Notes: generated by a model from the letters alone, not told the origin. A DNA stretch of 64,000 nt from Gemmatimonadota bacterium (GCA_018673255.1 JABHDC010000087.1:1-64000); one strand, 5' to 3'; counted from the stretch's first letter, positions 1 through 10,263 are shown. Made by a program: numbers and translations.

Positions 1-1297
1 CACGCGCCGCGGCCATCAGATCCTCACGGAAATCGGGATGCGCAATATGGATCAGAGCCTGTGCCCGTTCGCGGATACTCTTGCCGTGCAGATCGACGGC
101 ACCGAATTCTGTGACCACGTAGTGCACATCACCGCGTGAGGTGACGACACCGGCGCCGGTGCGCAGCGTGCTGACGATCCTCGACATTCGCTGCCCGTCC
201 ACGACGACCGTCGACGGCAGCGCGATGACTGGTTTGCCACCCTTCGAACGCGCCGCACCCCGGATGAAATCGACCTGACCACCGATCCCAGAATAGAAGT
301 ACGTCCCCAGTGTGTCGGAACATACCTGCCCGGTCAGATCGACTTCCAGCGCGGCATTGATCGCCACCATGTGATCGTTGCGCGAGATGATGAAGGGATC
401 GTTCGAGTACTCGTTGGGATAGAACTCGAACATGGGGTTGTCGTCGATGAAGTCGTAGAGTCGACGCGTACCCAGGGCGAAACTGGTGATGACTTTGCCA
501 CGGTGCAGGGTCTTGTGCCGACCGGTGACCACACCCTTCTCGATCAGGTCGATGAGGCCATCGCCAACCATTTCGGTGTGCACACCCAGATCACGATGGT
601 TGCTGAGTTGACTGAGCACCGAATCCGGGATCGTGCCGATTCCTACCTGGATCGTCGATCCATCCTCGACGAGTTCGGCGATATGGTGGCCGATGCGACG
701 AGCCACGTCGTCAGCCGGAACCGTCGCCATCTCAAGAATCGGTACATCATTGTCCACGAGCAGGTCGATGTGACTGGCATGGATTGCGGAATCGCCCAGT
801 GTCCGAGGCATCTGTGGATTCACTTCGGCGATGACGGTCTTCGCGCTCTCGGTGGCCGATTTCACGATATCGACGGACACGCCATACGAACAGTAGCCGT
901 GGGCATCCGGCGGCGTCACTTGAATGAGCGCTACATCAATCGGTGCGATCCCCTTGCGGAAGAGACGGGGCACCTCTGACAGAAAGATCGGCGTGTAGTC
1001 GGCCCGCCCGTCGTCTACTGCGCCTCGGACATTGTCGCCGATGAAGAACGTGCTGTATCTGAAGCGGTCGGAGAAACGTGGTTCGGCGTAGGGTGCCACG
1101 CCGAGGGATCGGATGTGGATGAGCTGGTTGTCTGCCAGCTGATCGCCACGCTGTGCCAGGGCCGCAACCAGCGCCTGCGGTTCGGCCGCGCCGGAGCCGA
1201 TGAAGACACGCTGTCCCCGGCGCACACCAGCCACAGCCTCACTGGCGTCAACCAGTCGATCGGCAAAATGCTGTCGCCAGTCTGCGATGCCGGTCAC
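1..1297 (-). CDS. Acetyl-CoA hydrolase/transferase family CoA-transferase (C-terminus cut by window edge)
   Basis: Translating the minus strand gives about 432 codons that run off the left edge. The protein matches the acetyl-CoA hydrolase/4-hydroxybutyrate CoA-transferase family: an N-terminal QRVFIGSGAAEPQAL segment, then GVHTEMVGDGLIDLIEKG (the segment I expect to carry the family's catalytic Glu), EFYPNEYSNDP, and a final IAHPDFREDLM block normally found about ten residues before the end. Such enzymes move CoA between acetate and another acyl-CoA. The start is a GTG at 1297-1295 that overlaps the stop of the upstream synthetase (GTGA), so the two are translationally coupled. The exact acyl substrate (acetate, 4-hydroxybutyrate, succinate) cannot be told from sequence. 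Confidence 0.85.
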   Translation of the reverse strand, partial: MTGIADWRQHFADRLVDASEAVAGVRRGQRVFIGSGAAEPQALVAALAQRGDQLADNQLIHIRSLGVAPYAEPRFSDRFRYSTFFIGDNVRGAVDDGRADYTPIFLSEVPRLFRKGIAPIDVALIQVTPPDAHGYCSYGVSVDIVKSATESAKTVIAEVNPQMPRTLGDSAIHASHIDLLVDNDVPILEMATVPADDVARRIGHHIAELVEDGSTIQVGIGTIPDSVLSQLSNHRDLGVHTEMVGDGLIDLIEKGVVTGRHKTLHRGKVITSFALGTRRLYDFIDDNPMFEFYPNEYSNDPFIISRNDHMVAINAALEVDLTGQVCSDTLGTYFYSGIGGQVDFIRGAARSKGGKPVIALPSTVVVDGQRMSRIVSTLRTGAGVVTSRGDVHYVVTEFGAVDLHGKSIRERAQALIHIAHPDFREDLMAAAR

Positions 1298-3462
1298 TCG
1301 GCCACCGGCTGGGTCAGAACCACCCGGGCATCCACGGCCAGCACGCCATCATCGTGCAGGATGATCGGATTCATGTCCAACTCGGCGATGACGGGGAACT
1401 CCACCATCAACTGCGAAAGCCGCTGCAGACATTCAGAGAGGGCCGCCCGATCCACAGCTGGCGCGCCCCTGAACTGGCCGAGAATCGCGCTGCCCCGGAT
1501 CTCGTCGAGCATGCGTTCGGCGCTCAGTGGTCGCAGTGGCGCCAGGCGAAAGGCGACGTCCTTCAGCGCCTCTGCATAGATGCCACCCAGACCAAACATC
1601 ACCAGAGGACCGAAACGTGGATCGCGTACGGCACCGAGGATGACTTCCCTCCCCTTGGGGGCCATCGCCTGGACCGTCACCCCCCGCAGATCCGCACCCG
1701 GCACATGTTCGTGCACGCGAGCGGTCAGTCGTTCGAAGGCGGCCAGAGCCTCATCGATGGTGGCCAGATTCAGTTCCACGCCACCGACGTCCGTCTTGTG
1801 CAGTACATCCGGGGAGGCAACCTTCATCGCCACGGGCAGCCCCACTTCGGCACAGACCCGTTCCACCTCAGCGGCGCTGGCTGCCAGACCAGTCTTTGGT
1901 ACCGGCAATCCGTAGGCGGTGAGCAGTTCGATCGCCTCTGGTTCGAGCAGGGACGCACGTCCTTCGGCGAGGGCTGCCGATATGACGGTGTGGGCGCGGC
2001 CTCGATCGACATCGTAGATGCGCTCTTCAGTCTCGGGACGATCCACCCACCGACGGTACCGTGTCATCGCGGCCAGGGCCCTGGCCGCGTTCTCGGGGAA
2101 GGAATAGTGTGGGATTCCCATGTCCCGCAGAACTCTCACACCGGGGGCCACATCCGTGCCGCCCATGAAGGAGGCGAGAACCGGTTTGTCCGGCCAGCGG
2201 CTCGAAGCATCGGCCACCACGTGGGCGACCTGTTCCACATCGGTCATGTTCTGGGGTGTCAGGACGACGAGGGCCGCATCGACACCCTCATCGGCCAGCA
2301 CGCCATCGAGTGCCACTTGATAGCGATCCGAGCGCGCGTCACCGATCACATCGACGGGATTGCGCAGACTCGCATTGTCGGGCAGAGCCTTCGACATGGT
2401 GTCGCGTGTCTCTTCACTCAACCTCGCCAATGACAGGTTCTGCCGGACGCAGGCATCCGTGGTCATGATACCCGGGCCGCCGGCATTGGTGACGATCGCC
2501 ACTCGATTTCCGGCCGGCATGGGCTGCGTCCCGAAAGCGCTGGCCAGCTCGAACAATTCCTGCACGGTGTCGACACGCAGGACACCTGCCTGCGCCAGAA
2601 TCGCCTCGTAAACCTCATCCGTGCCGGCCAGAGCACCGGTGTGTGAAGCGGAGGCTGCTGCCCCCTCGGCGGTACGACCGGTCTTGATCGCCAGAATCGG
2701 CTTGCCACCGGCGCGGCCCGTCATGCGGCGGGCGAGATGGATGAACCGCTGTCCATCATCCAGATCCTCCAGATACATCAGGACAACACTCGTCTGCTCG
2801 TCTTCGGCCAGATAGTGAAGCAGATCGACTTCATCGATATCGGCCTTGTTGCCGAAGCTGATGAACTTCGAGAAACCGATACGTTGCTCGCGGGCATAGT
2901 CGAGGATCGATGTGCACAGCGCGCCCGACTGGGACATGAAAGCGATCTTCCCCGGCTGCGGCGCTGCACTGGCGAAACTGGCATTGAGTTGCACATCAAG
3001 GGCCGTATTCATCACGCCAAGGCAGTTGGGCCCCAGGACACTGATGTCATGCTCGCGCGCCAGACGCGCCAATTCCTTCTCGCGCTCGACTCCATCACCA
3101 CCCACTTCCTTGAAACCAGCCGTGAGGACGACTGCCGCACGGCAACCGGCCCTGGCACTGGCGATGACCGCATCAGGGACGGCTGCGGCCGGCACGGCGA
3201 TGACGGCCAGTTCAACCGGTTTCTCGGTCTGCGACGGATCAGCGACACACGGCACACCGAACACGGTTTCACGGTTGGGATTCACCGGCAGCAGATGGCC
3301 TGTGTAGCCACACTGCAGATTCTCGAAAACAGCGCGCCCCACGGAGCCGGAACGGTCGGTCGCGCCGATGACGGCAACACCGGCCGGCGCGAACAGTGCG
3401 TCGAGGGCCCGCGCATTCTCGGCGCGAATCCGGGTGTCTTCGAGGGTCGTGCTTTTCAGCAC
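1294..3462 (-). CDS. Acetate--CoA ligase (ADP-forming), fused alpha-beta subunits
   Basis: A 722-residue protein with an N-terminal CoA-binding domain (VAVIGATDRSGSVGR near residue 32), succinyl-CoA-ligase-like domains with the phospho-His segment SASHTGALAGTDEVYE, and a C-terminal ATP-grasp domain (VAMKVASPDVLHKTDVGGVE). This is the full single-chain architecture of NDP-forming acyl-CoA synthetases. They interconvert acetyl-CoA + ADP + Pi and acetate + ATP. The start codon is GTG at 3462 with no clear Shine-Dalgarno, so the first few residues are uncertain. It leads an operon with the CoA-transferase. A candidate sigma-54 promoter lies at 3549-3564 on the same strand. With ackA/pta downstream the organism has several acetate-CoA routes. 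Confidence 0.93.
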   Translation of the reverse strand: MLKSTTLEDTRIRAENARALDALFAPAGVAVIGATDRSGSVGRAVFENLQCGYTGHLLPVNPNRETVFGVPCVADPSQTEKPVELAVIAVPAAAVPDAVIASARAGCRAAVVLTAGFKEVGGDGVEREKELARLAREHDISVLGPNCLGVMNTALDVQLNASFASAAPQPGKIAFMSQSGALCTSILDYAREQRIGFSKFISFGNKADIDEVDLLHYLAEDEQTSVVLMYLEDLDDGQRFIHLARRMTGRAGGKPILAIKTGRTAEGAAASASHTGALAGTDEVYEAILAQAGVLRVDTVQELFELASAFGTQPMPAGNRVAIVTNAGGPGIMTTDACVRQNLSLARLSEETRDTMSKALPDNASLRNPVDVIGDARSDRYQVALDGVLADEGVDAALVVLTPQNMTDVEQVAHVVADASSRWPDKPVLASFMGGTDVAPGVRVLRDMGIPHYSFPENAARALAAMTRYRRWVDRPETEERIYDVDRGRAHTVISAALAEGRASLLEPEAIELLTAYGLPVPKTGLAASAAEVERVCAEVGLPVAMKVASPDVLHKTDVGGVELNLATIDEALAAFERLTARVHEHVPGADLRGVTVQAMAPKGREVILGAVRDPRFGPLVMFGLGGIYAEALKDVAFRLAPLRPLSAERMLDEIRGSAILGQFRGAPAVDRAALSECLQRLSQLMVEFPVIAELDMNPIILHDDGVLAVDARVVLTQPVAE

Positions 3463-3548
3463 TGATGTCAGGGGGGAGTTGGCTGGCCGGGTCGTCGGGT
3501 CCTCCAGTGGCTTGATTTCGGTGGACTACAAGTCAGTGTTTCATCCTC

Positions 3549-3564
3549 TGCAACAACTGTACCG
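3549..3564 (-). promoter_or_regulatory. Candidate sigma-54 promoter for acyl-CoA synthetase/CoA-transferase
   Basis: On the minus strand the sequence CGGTACAGTTGTTGCA has the invariant GG-N10-GC spacing and a perfect -12 element (TTGCA). Its -24 element differs from TGGCACG at three positions, so it scores 9 of 12. It lies about 85 bp before the start at 3462. Support is mostly positional: it is exactly 117 bp from the palindrome at 3681, like the strong promoter on the other side. Confidence 0.45.
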
Positions 3565-3680
3565 ATGTTCGCGCCGGTCTTCTGTGACCCGCTTAGAGTG
3601 AGATCCGACGCCACCACTTCTCCTGATGGGCGCAGAAGAGGCGCGTTGCTGTCTCACATGGGACTGTTGCGTCACAAGGA

Positions 3681-3698
3681 CAACAATACGTATTGTTG
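3681..3698. promoter_or_regulatory. Perfect 18-bp palindrome, probable activator (UAS) site
   Basis: caacaatacgtattgttg is identical to its reverse complement over 18 bp. The distance from its left edge to the -24 element of the minus promoter (3564) is 117 bp, and from its right edge to the -24 element of the plus promoter (3815) also 117 bp. This is the normal place for an enhancer bound by a sigma-54 activator. The activator encoded at 10264-11640, in the operon this region drives, is the obvious candidate. A conventional repressor site cannot be excluded. Confidence 0.6.
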
Positions 3699-3814
3699 CA
3701 ACTTACTGCTGCATCACGACAGGTTGCAAGAAACAGGTGGCAAAGTCAGATTCAGTCCGGTATTCCGACTTAAGTCTCTCTTTCCCAGTGTGTTGCAGAA
3801 TTCGTCGCACCACG

Positions 3815-3830
3815 TGGCACGGACGTTGCA
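3815..3830 (+). promoter_or_regulatory. Sigma-54 promoter of the thioredoxin-efflux-acetate kinase operon
   Basis: TGGCACGGACGTTGCA matches the sigma-54 consensus TGGCACG-N4-TTGCW at 12 of 12 defined positions with correct GG-N10-GC spacing. The predicted start of transcription is near 3841, giving a leader of about 60 nt before the thioredoxin ATG at 3901. Confidence 0.8.
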
Positions 3831-3900
3831 ACGGATATGCCCTGACGACACCCGACGCATCCCACTTCGCTGCATTCTCCACCTCCTACGGAGCAGGACC

Positions 3901-4248
3901 ATGAGCGACATCCTCGAACTGACGGAAGCCAACTTCGATGACGTCATCGACACGTCACAGATACCCATCCTGGTTGATCTCTGGGCAAGCTGGTGCGCCC
4001 CATGCAAGATGATTGCCCCCATGCTCGAGGAACTGGCGTCCGAATACGACGGTCGTCTTCAGATTGCCAAAGTCGACGTCGACGCAGAGCAGACCCTCGC
4101 GCAGAAATTTGGCGTACGCAGCATCCCGACCCTTGCCTTCGTACACAAGGGCGAGGTCGTTGAGACGGTCGTGGGTGCCGTACCCCGCTCGCAACTTGTC
4201 GAAGTGACAGAGCGCGTGCTGGCCAGCGCCACAACAGCTCAGGCCTGA
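3901..4248 (+). CDS. trxA: Thioredoxin
   Basis: A 115-residue protein with the classical active site LWASWCAPCKMIAP, the cis-proline segment VRSIPTLAF and normal thioredoxin length. It is a cytoplasmic dithiol reductant. The frame stays open upstream, but the ATG at 3901 (MSDILELTEANFDDVI) is the homologous start and follows a GGAG-type site. It is first in an efflux operon, with only one base before the TolC gene, which is unusual. It could also supply electrons to the ArsC-type arsenate reductase at 21018, an inference from chemistry only. Confidence 0.95.
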   Translation: MSDILELTEANFDDVIDTSQIPILVDLWASWCAPCKMIAPMLEELASEYDGRLQIAKVDVDAEQTLAQKFGVRSIPTLAFVHKGEVVETVVGAVPRSQLVEVTERVLASATTAQA

Positions 4249-4249
4249 G

Positions 4250-5602
4250 ATGATTCGCCAGCCATTCACTGCACTGCCCATCGGCTTGCTCGCCATCCTG
4301 CTCGGCACGCTGCCGAGCGTGGCTGAGGATGCACGCCACCTCAGCCTTGCAGAAGCGCAGCAGGAAGCGGTGGCGCAGGCCTACGCCGTGCAGGGCGCCG
4401 AGCACAGTCTGGAGATCGCTCGCGGCACGCGCCGCCAGAGTCTGTCCACCTTGCTGCCGACGATCCGCATTGGGGAGGAATGGGTGCGGACAGACGATGC
4501 CGTCGGCGCCTTTGGCACTCGCCTGCGGCAGGAGCGCTTCACTCAGGCCGACTTCGCGATTGCTGCCCTCAATGAACCGAAGGCCATCACGGACGTGCGC
4601 ACGACGATCGAGATCCAGCAACCCCTGTTCAGCGGTGGCGCGCATCTCGCCCGGCGTCGTGCTGCCGGGGAGGCCGAACAGGTCGCCCAGGCACAGCTGG
4701 AGCGCACGCGCCAACACGTTCAGTTTGCCACTGCCCGTGCCTATTGGGGTCTCGTGCTGGCTACCGAAGCCCTGTCTGTCGCGACGGCCGGTGTCGAAGC
4801 CGCACAGGGCCATGCCCATCGCGCCGCGGCCGCATGGCGCGCCGGCAGTGTACCACGATCGCAGGTTCTTGCCGCCCAGCTTCGCGTCGCCGAATTGGAG
4901 GCGGGGCGGATCGATGCCGAGCACCAGCAGGCGCAGGCAGCCGATGGCCTCACGCTGCTGCTCGGGTGGCCGGCAGGGGCGCCAATCGCCCCAAGCGACC
5001 TGTTGTCGTCGAGCGACCTGTTGTCTTCTACCGATGAGTCTCCTGCTCACAGCAACATGCAAACACGGGCCGACGAGCGCGCCCTCGATGCCCAGCGTCG
5101 CGCGGCTCGACACATGGTGCGCGGCGCACGAGCCGGCTATCTGCCGCAGATCAATGCCTTTGCCCGCTATGCCTGGGATGCAGAGGATCCCTTCGGCAAG
5201 GATGGCGAGGCATGGATGGCCGGGGCCAGTCTCTCGTGGTCGGTCTTCGATGGCTTTCTGACCCAGGGCAGCGTCCAGCGTGCCCGCGCCGCAGCGGCAC
5301 AGGTCGATGTCGCCCTGCACGAGTTGCGGGATCGGATCTCTCGAGAGATCCGCGATGCCCAACGGCAGTTACGTGCCGCACAACAGCGTTCCCAGGTCGC
5401 CACTGCGGCCCTGGCCAATGCCGAAGAACATCTGCGGGTGAGCCGGGTCGAGTTTGAAGAAGGCATCCTCACGACAACACAATTGCTGGATGCCGAAGTC
5501 GCCTGGCGTACCGCTCGAACTCGCCACCTGCAGGCCCTGCACGATATCAAAGTCAACCTTGCCCGCCGCGACTACGTGGCCGGCGCACCCGTCAACCGCT
5601 GA
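4250..5602 (+). CDS. TolC-family outer-membrane efflux protein
   Basis: A 450-residue protein with an N-terminal signal peptide (hydrophobic LLAILLGTLPSVAEDA), then two long helical repeats typical of outer-membrane efflux proteins: LSLAEAQQEAVAQAYAVQGAE near residue 28, and IEIQQPLFSGGAHLARRRA and LSWSVFDGFLTQGSVQRARA in the second half. It ends in a helix with the family pattern GILTTTQLLDAEVAW. It would form the outer-membrane duct for the HlyD/RND pair encoded downstream. The start ATG lies one base after the thioredoxin stop, so the two are probably co-translated. Confidence 0.92.
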   Translation: MIRQPFTALPIGLLAILLGTLPSVAEDARHLSLAEAQQEAVAQAYAVQGAEHSLEIARGTRRQSLSTLLPTIRIGEEWVRTDDAVGAFGTRLRQERFTQADFAIAALNEPKAITDVRTTIEIQQPLFSGGAHLARRRAAGEAEQVAQAQLERTRQHVQFATARAYWGLVLATEALSVATAGVEAAQGHAHRAAAAWRAGSVPRSQVLAAQLRVAELEAGRIDAEHQQAQAADGLTLLLGWPAGAPIAPSDLLSSSDLLSSTDESPAHSNMQTRADERALDAQRRAARHMVRGARAGYLPQINAFARYAWDAEDPFGKDGEAWMAGASLSWSVFDGFLTQGSVQRARAAAAQVDVALHELRDRISREIRDAQRQLRAAQQRSQVATAALANAEEHLRVSRVEFEEGILTTTQLLDAEVAWRTARTRHLQALHDIKVNLARRDYVAGAPVNR

Positions 5603-5611
5603 GAAAACATC

Positions 5612-5830
5612 ATGTCACGTGAACGCGTCGTTCGGCTCTTCGCCGGTGTATTCGTCCTGATCAGCCTCTCCCTGGGATGGTGGGTTTCCCCCTACTGGTT
5701 CCTCTTCACGGCTTTTGTCGGCCTCAACTTGTTCCAGTCCTCATTGACGGGCTTTTGTCCATTGGAGATGGTTCTCGCGCGTTTTGGCGTCGGTTGTGAT
5801 CTCCAGGCAGCCCCTGGCCAGCAGTCTTAA
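5612..5830 (+). CDS. Small inner-membrane protein, DUF2892 (YgaP C-terminal-like)
   Basis: A 72-residue protein with two hydrophobic helices (VVRLFAGVFVLISLSLGWW and SPYWFLFTAFVGLNLFQSS) followed by LTGFCPLEMVLARFGVGC. This is the DUF2892 pattern found alone or after rhodanese domains; the CP-x-E segment is typical. The role is unknown. It sits 9 bp after tolC and just before the adaptor gene, so it is a stable part of this operon. Confidence 0.85.
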   Translation: MSRERVVRLFAGVFVLISLSLGWWVSPYWFLFTAFVGLNLFQSSLTGFCPLEMVLARFGVGCDLQAAPGQQS

Positions 5831-5852
5831 GGCAGAGCGGAGAGAATCCACC

Positions 5853-6935
5853 GTGCAGATGACGACCTCAAGATCCCGCCGTTCGTGGCTCGGCCTCCTG
5901 CCGGGTCTCCTGCTGATCGCCTGCAGTGCCGAGGAGGAACCCGAGGCTGCGGCCCTCGCCGGCACGCCTGTCCGAGCGCCATTGAGCATCGTTGAACCCG
6001 GCCTTGCCGACATGCTGCTGGATGCGGTTGGCACCGTTGAGCCCCTCGCCCAGGCCACACCTGCCACACGCGTATCGGGGCGGATCACTCGCATCGCTGC
6101 CGATCGCGGTGATCGGGTCGAGGCCGGCCAGTTGCTGGTACGGGTCGACAGTCGCGACCTGCAGCAGGGACTGGAACGTGCTCGTGCTCAGGCGGCTCAA
6201 GCGGAGGCCGCCTATCGGCTGGCCCAGGCTGACTATGACCGTGCCGAGTCCCTCTTTAACGAAGACGCCATCGCTCAGCAGGGACTGGACCGTGCCCGTA
6301 TGGCTCGTGATGGCGCCAGGGCTGCACTGGATGCGGCCGATCGCAGCGTCGGGCAATCACAGGCGCATCTGACCTATGGTGACGTTCGAGCTCCCTTTGC
6401 CGGTCTGGTCACCGACCGACGGGTCGAGATCGGTGATCTGGCCGCACCTGGCCAGCCGTTGGTCACCATCGAACGCACCGACTCGGTGAAGGTCAAAGTC
6501 ATCGTCGCCGAATCCTCCATTCAGGGCATCAAGGCCGGCGACAGCGCCATCATCGACGCTGCTGACCAGCATTTCGCGGGCATTGTCGAGTCGATCGTCC
6601 CTACCGCATCGCCCCTGAGCCGTTCCTATGAAGTGCGGATCGTCATCGACAATCGGCAAGGCCTGCTGCGCACCGGGCAATTCGCCCGCGCCGGCTTCAA
6701 AGTCGGTGAGCGTCGGTCTCTGTTCATCGACAACGACCTGATCGTGCAGCAGGGGCAACTGCGCGGTGTCTATGTGCTGACCCAGGGACGTGCCTTGCTT
6801 CGCTGGCTTCGTCTCGGCGTCACCCAGGGAAACGATGTTGAGGTGCTCTCCGGCCTGTCAGCGGGCGAGCGCATCGTCGAGCCCGTTGCCGGTGTGCATG
6901 ACGGCGTCGCGATCACCGTGACGCAGGGAGCCTGA
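5853..6935 (+). CDS. RND efflux periplasmic adaptor (HlyD/AcrA type), lipoprotein
   Basis: About 360 residues. The N-terminus has arginines, a hydrophobic stretch and the lipobox LLIACS, so it is probably a lipoprotein anchored in the inner membrane. Next come a barrel-sandwich/lipoyl half (VSGRITRIAADRGDRVEAGQ), a coiled coil (ARAQAAQAEAAYRLAQADYD) and the second lipoyl half (YGDVRAPFAGLVTDRRVEIGD). I chose GTG at 5853 because a GGAGAG lies about 9 bp upstream; the frame is open to 5784 without a better start. It links the RND pump (6939) to TolC (4250). Confidence 0.92.
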   Translation: MQMTTSRSRRSWLGLLPGLLLIACSAEEEPEAAALAGTPVRAPLSIVEPGLADMLLDAVGTVEPLAQATPATRVSGRITRIAADRGDRVEAGQLLVRVDSRDLQQGLERARAQAAQAEAAYRLAQADYDRAESLFNEDAIAQQGLDRARMARDGARAALDAADRSVGQSQAHLTYGDVRAPFAGLVTDRRVEIGDLAAPGQPLVTIERTDSVKVKVIVAESSIQGIKAGDSAIIDAADQHFAGIVESIVPTASPLSRSYEVRIVIDNRQGLLRTGQFARAGFKVGERRSLFIDNDLIVQQGQLRGVYVLTQGRALLRWLRLGVTQGNDVEVLSGLSAGERIVEPVAGVHDGVAITVTQGA

Positions 6936-6938
6936 ACG

Positions 6939-9900
6939 ATGGCTTCTCGTGGGATCGCGGGGCGGCTGGCCGCCTACTTCATCAACTCCAAGCTGACGCC
7001 GCTGTTGATCATCGCGTCACTGCTGCTCGGCATCGTCGGCGTCGTGAAGACCCCGCGTGAGGAAGAGCCGCAGATCGTCGTCCCCATGATCGATGTCTTC
7101 GTCGCCGCCCCGGGCATGACGGCCCGTGAGGTCGAACGACGCGTGACGTCACCAATGGAACGATTGCTGTGGGAGATCCCCGGCGTGGAGTATGTCTATT
7201 CCACTTCCAGTCCGGGTGGCAGCATGGCCGTCGTACGCTTCGAGGTCGGCGAGGATGAGGAACGCGCCATCCTCGGGACCTACAGTAAGCTGTATGCCAA
7301 TTTCGACCTGATCCCACCCGGCGCTTCACGGCCTATCATCAAGCCCCGGTCGATCGATGACGTGCCCATCCTGGGGCTGACACTGTATGCAGACCCCGAT
7401 GTCTCCCCCGCCGGTTATGACGAACTGATGCTGCGGCGTGTGGCGGCGGAGATCGAGATCGCCATCAAGCGCATTGCCGACGTGGCCCAGACTGAGCTCA
7501 TCGGCGGCCTGCGACGCCAGATTCGCGTCGAGCTGGATGCCGATCGCCTGCGTCTGCACGGACTGGCCCCCACAGCGGTCTTGTCTGCACTTCAGGGCTC
7601 GAATCGCCACCTGGAGGCCGGCCGTATTCCGGAAGACAATCAGAACATGATTGTGGAGACGGGTCGCTTCCTGCGCAGTGCCAAGGATGTGGAGAGTATT
7701 GTCGTCGGCGCCGTCGATCAGCATCCGGTCTACGTTCGTGACGTCGCCCGGGTCGTGGACGGTGGCGAAGAACCTGCGTCCTATGTGCGTTTCGGACTCG
7801 GACCTGCTGCATCGATACGCTCCCATGTGACACCGGCAGGCGGTGATGGCAAGGCGACCTTTCCTGCTGTCACCCTCACTGTGGCCAAACGTGGCGGAAC
7901 CAATGCCGCCGATGTGTCGACAGCCGTCCTGGAGCGCGTCGAATCATTACGTGGTCGAGTCATCCCCGACGGCATCGAGGTGGCCATCACGCGCAACTAC
8001 GGTGAAACGGCGACGGAGAAGTCGAACGAGTTGCTGTTCCATATGGGACTGGCCACGGTCTCCGTCATCCTGTTGATGCTGTTCGCCCTGGGCCGACGCG
8101 AATCCGGTGTCGTCGGCATCGCCATTCCGGTCACACTCGGGCTGACCCTCTTCGTCTTCTACCTCTATGGCTATACGCTCAACCGCATCACACTCTTTGC
8201 CTTGATCTTCTCGATCGGAATCCTCGTCGACGATGCAATCGTCGTCGTGGAGAACATCGTCCGCCATTACCGGATGCCTTCGAATCGTAGTCGACCTCTG
8301 GCAGACATCGCCATCGAGGCGGTGGATGAGGTCGGCAACCCGACCATCCTGGCCACACTGACCGTGATTGGCGCCATCCTGCCCATGGCTTTCGTCGGCG
8401 GCCTGATGGGACCCTATATGCGGCCCATTCCCGTAGGTGCATCTGCAGCGATGATTTTCTCGCTGCTGGTGGCCTTTATCGTCACCCCCTGGGCAGCACT
8501 ACGTTTGCTCAAGCGCGATGACGATGTCGCCGAACACAGCACCGACAGCTGGTCGACACGCCTCTACCGGCAGGCGGTGACCCCGCTGATCAGACGCCCA
8601 CGACGACGCGCGGTCTTCCTCACCGGTATGGTAGGACTGCTGTTGATGGCGATGGCCCTGGTGGGCCTCAAACTCGTGGTCGTGAAGATGCTGCCCTTCG
8701 ACAACAAGTCGGAGTTCCAGATCATCGTCAATACGCCGGAAGGCACGACACTGGAGACGACGGCCGGTGTGGCGCGCGAGCTGGGTGAATTGCTGCGTAC
8801 CGTGCCAGAAGTCACCGACTACCAGATCTATGCCGGCACGTCCGGCCCATTCAACTTCAATGGACTCGTACGGCACTACTACCTGCGTCGGGGCTCAAAT
8901 GTCGCTGACATTCAGGTGAATCTGACGCCGAAGCACGATCGTGATGCGCAGAGCCACGACATCGCCAAGCGCCTGCGACCGGCACTGACCCAGATTGCTG
9001 CCCGCCACGGTGCCCGGATTGAGGTTGCAGAAGTCCCTCCGGGACCGCCCGTCCTGCAGACACTGGTCGCCGAAGTCTATGGCCCCGATCATGACCGACA
9101 GGTCGAGTTGGCTCGACAACTGGTGGATGTCTTCAAGGCGACGGAAGGTGTCGTCGATGTCGACGCATACATCGAGGATCTGCAACCTCGTGCGCGCTTC
9201 GTCGTGGACACCGAGAAGGCCGCCGTACATGGCGTCCGGATCGACGATATCACGTCCGCCCTCGCCATCGCCGTCAATGGCGCTTCCCCGGGCCTGTTAC
9301 ATCAACCCGAGGAGGCGGAGGATCTGGCCGTCGTCGTGCAGTTGCCACTGGCGTCACGCGCGTCTCGCTCGATCCTGAAACAGCTGCAGGTCCCCTCACC
9401 CTCCGGGCCTATTCCATTGGGAGAGCTGGTGACGGTCCAGACCAGCGTCGGCGAACGCAACATCTACCACAAGAATCTGATGCCCGTCGTCTACGTGACG
9501 GCAGATGTGGGAGGCCAGTTCGAGAGTCCCGTATACGCCATCATGAATCTGGGTGAAGCGGTCGAACAACTCGAGATCCCGGAAGGTTATCAGATCGAGC
9601 AGCACACGGCCCAGCTCCCAGGCGACGATGCGCAACTGGCGATCAAGTGGGATGGCGAGTGGCACATCACCTATGAGGTATTCCGTGACCTGGGTCTGGC
9701 TTTTGGTGCCGTACTGATCCTCATCTACATCCTGGTGGTCGCGTGGTTCCAGTCATTCATCACGCCCCTCGTGATCATGTCGGCGATTCCCTTCTCTCTC
9801 GTCGGCATCATGCCGGGACACATGATGCTGGGTGCCTTCTTCACGGCCACGAGCATGATCGGCTTCATTGCGGGAGCGGGGATTGTCGTGCGCAACTCGA

Positions 9901-10166
9901 TCATTCTCGTTGATTTTGTCGAATTGCGATTGAAGGAAGGCATGCCGTTGGAAGAGGCGGTCATCGATGCGGGCGCTGTCCGCTTCCGCCCCATGCTGCT
10001 CACGGCAGCAGCCGTTTTCGTCGGCGCTTCGGTCATTCTCTTCGACCCGATCTTCCAGGGACTGGCCGTGTCGCTCATGGCCGGTGAAGTTGCCTCACTG
10101 CTGCTGAGCCGGATCGCGGTGCCTGTCTTGTATTATGCGATGGCTCATCGACAGCAGATGACATGA
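6939..10166 (+). CDS. RND-family efflux transporter (AcrB/MexB-like)
   Basis: A 1075-residue inner-membrane protein of full family length. TM1 is at the N-terminus ([18 protein letters not shown]), followed by the porter-domain start [21 protein letters not shown]4 carries the proton-relay Asp pair ([17 protein letters not shown]). The second half repeats the fold, with TM10 [17 protein letters not shown], which has Arg where AcrB has Lys. It uses the proton gradient to expel small molecules or metal ions. The substrate is unknown; the acidic TM4 pair fits hydrophobic drug exporters. It begins 3 bp after the adaptor stop. Confidence 0.94.
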   Translation: MASRGIAGRLAAYFINSKLTPLLIIASLLLGIVGVVKTPREEEPQIVVPMIDVFVAAPGMTAREVERRVTSPMERLLWEIPGVEYVYSTSSPGGSMAVVRFEVGEDEERAILGTYSKLYANFDLIPPGASRPIIKPRSIDDVPILGLTLYADPDVSPAGYDELMLRRVAAEIEIAIKRIADVAQTELIGGLRRQIRVELDADRLRLHGLAPTAVLSALQGSNRHLEAGRIPEDNQNMIVETGRFLRSAKDVESIVVGAVDQHPVYVRDVARVVDGGEEPASYVRFGLGPAASIRSHVTPAGGDGKATFPAVTLTVAKRGGTNAADVSTAVLERVESLRGRVIPDGIEVAITRNYGETATEKSNELLFHMGLATVSVILLMLFALGRRESGVVGIAIPVTLGLTLFVFYLYGYTLNRITLFALIFSIGILVDDAIVVVENIVRHYRMPSNRSRPLADIAIEAVDEVGNPTILATLTVIGAILPMAFVGGLMGPYMRPIPVGASAAMIFSLLVAFIVTPWAALRLLKRDDDVAEHSTDSWSTRLYRQAVTPLIRRPRRRAVFLTGMVGLLLMAMALVGLKLVVVKMLPFDNKSEFQIIVNTPEGTTLETTAGVARELGELLRTVPEVTDYQIYAGTSGPFNFNGLVRHYYLRRGSNVADIQVNLTPKHDRDAQSHDIAKRLRPALTQIAARHGARIEVAEVPPGPPVLQTLVAEVYGPDHDRQVELARQLVDVFKATEGVVDVDAYIEDLQPRARFVVDTEKAAVHGVRIDDITSALAIAVNGASPGLLHQPEEAEDLAVVVQLPLASRASRSILKQLQVPSPSGPIPLGELVTVQTSVGERNIYHKNLMPVVYVTADVGGQFESPVYAIMNLGEAVEQLEIPEGYQIEQHTAQLPGDDAQLAIKWDGEWHITYEVFRDLGLAFGAVLILIYILVVAWFQSFITPLVIMSAIPFSLVGIMPGHMMLGAFFTATSMIGFIAGAGIVVRNSIILVDFVELRLKEGMPLEEAVIDAGAVRFRPMLLTAAAVFVGASVILFDPIFQGLAVSLMAGEVASLLLSRIAVPVLYYAMAHRQQMT

Positions 10167-10263
10167 GTGTGGTGCCGTCGAGATCGCGTGGGCTTTCACA
10201 CTTGGCTTCTGCCTGATGATCTTATTGCAGGTCTTCCTGTGACCGTGCGGAGAGATAAGCAAC

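Larger units (their letters stand above)
3463..3900. other. 438-bp divergent intergenic control region
   Basis: No convincing gene lies between the acyl-CoA synthetase (-) and thioredoxin (+). Frames open through part of it but have no start or family match. It holds two outward-facing sigma-54-type promoters (3549-3564 minus, 3815-3830 plus) and a perfect 18-bp palindrome exactly midway between them (3681-3698). Several TTGCAA and TGTTG half-motifs surround the palindrome, for example near 3665, 3695 and 3722. Confidence 0.7.
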
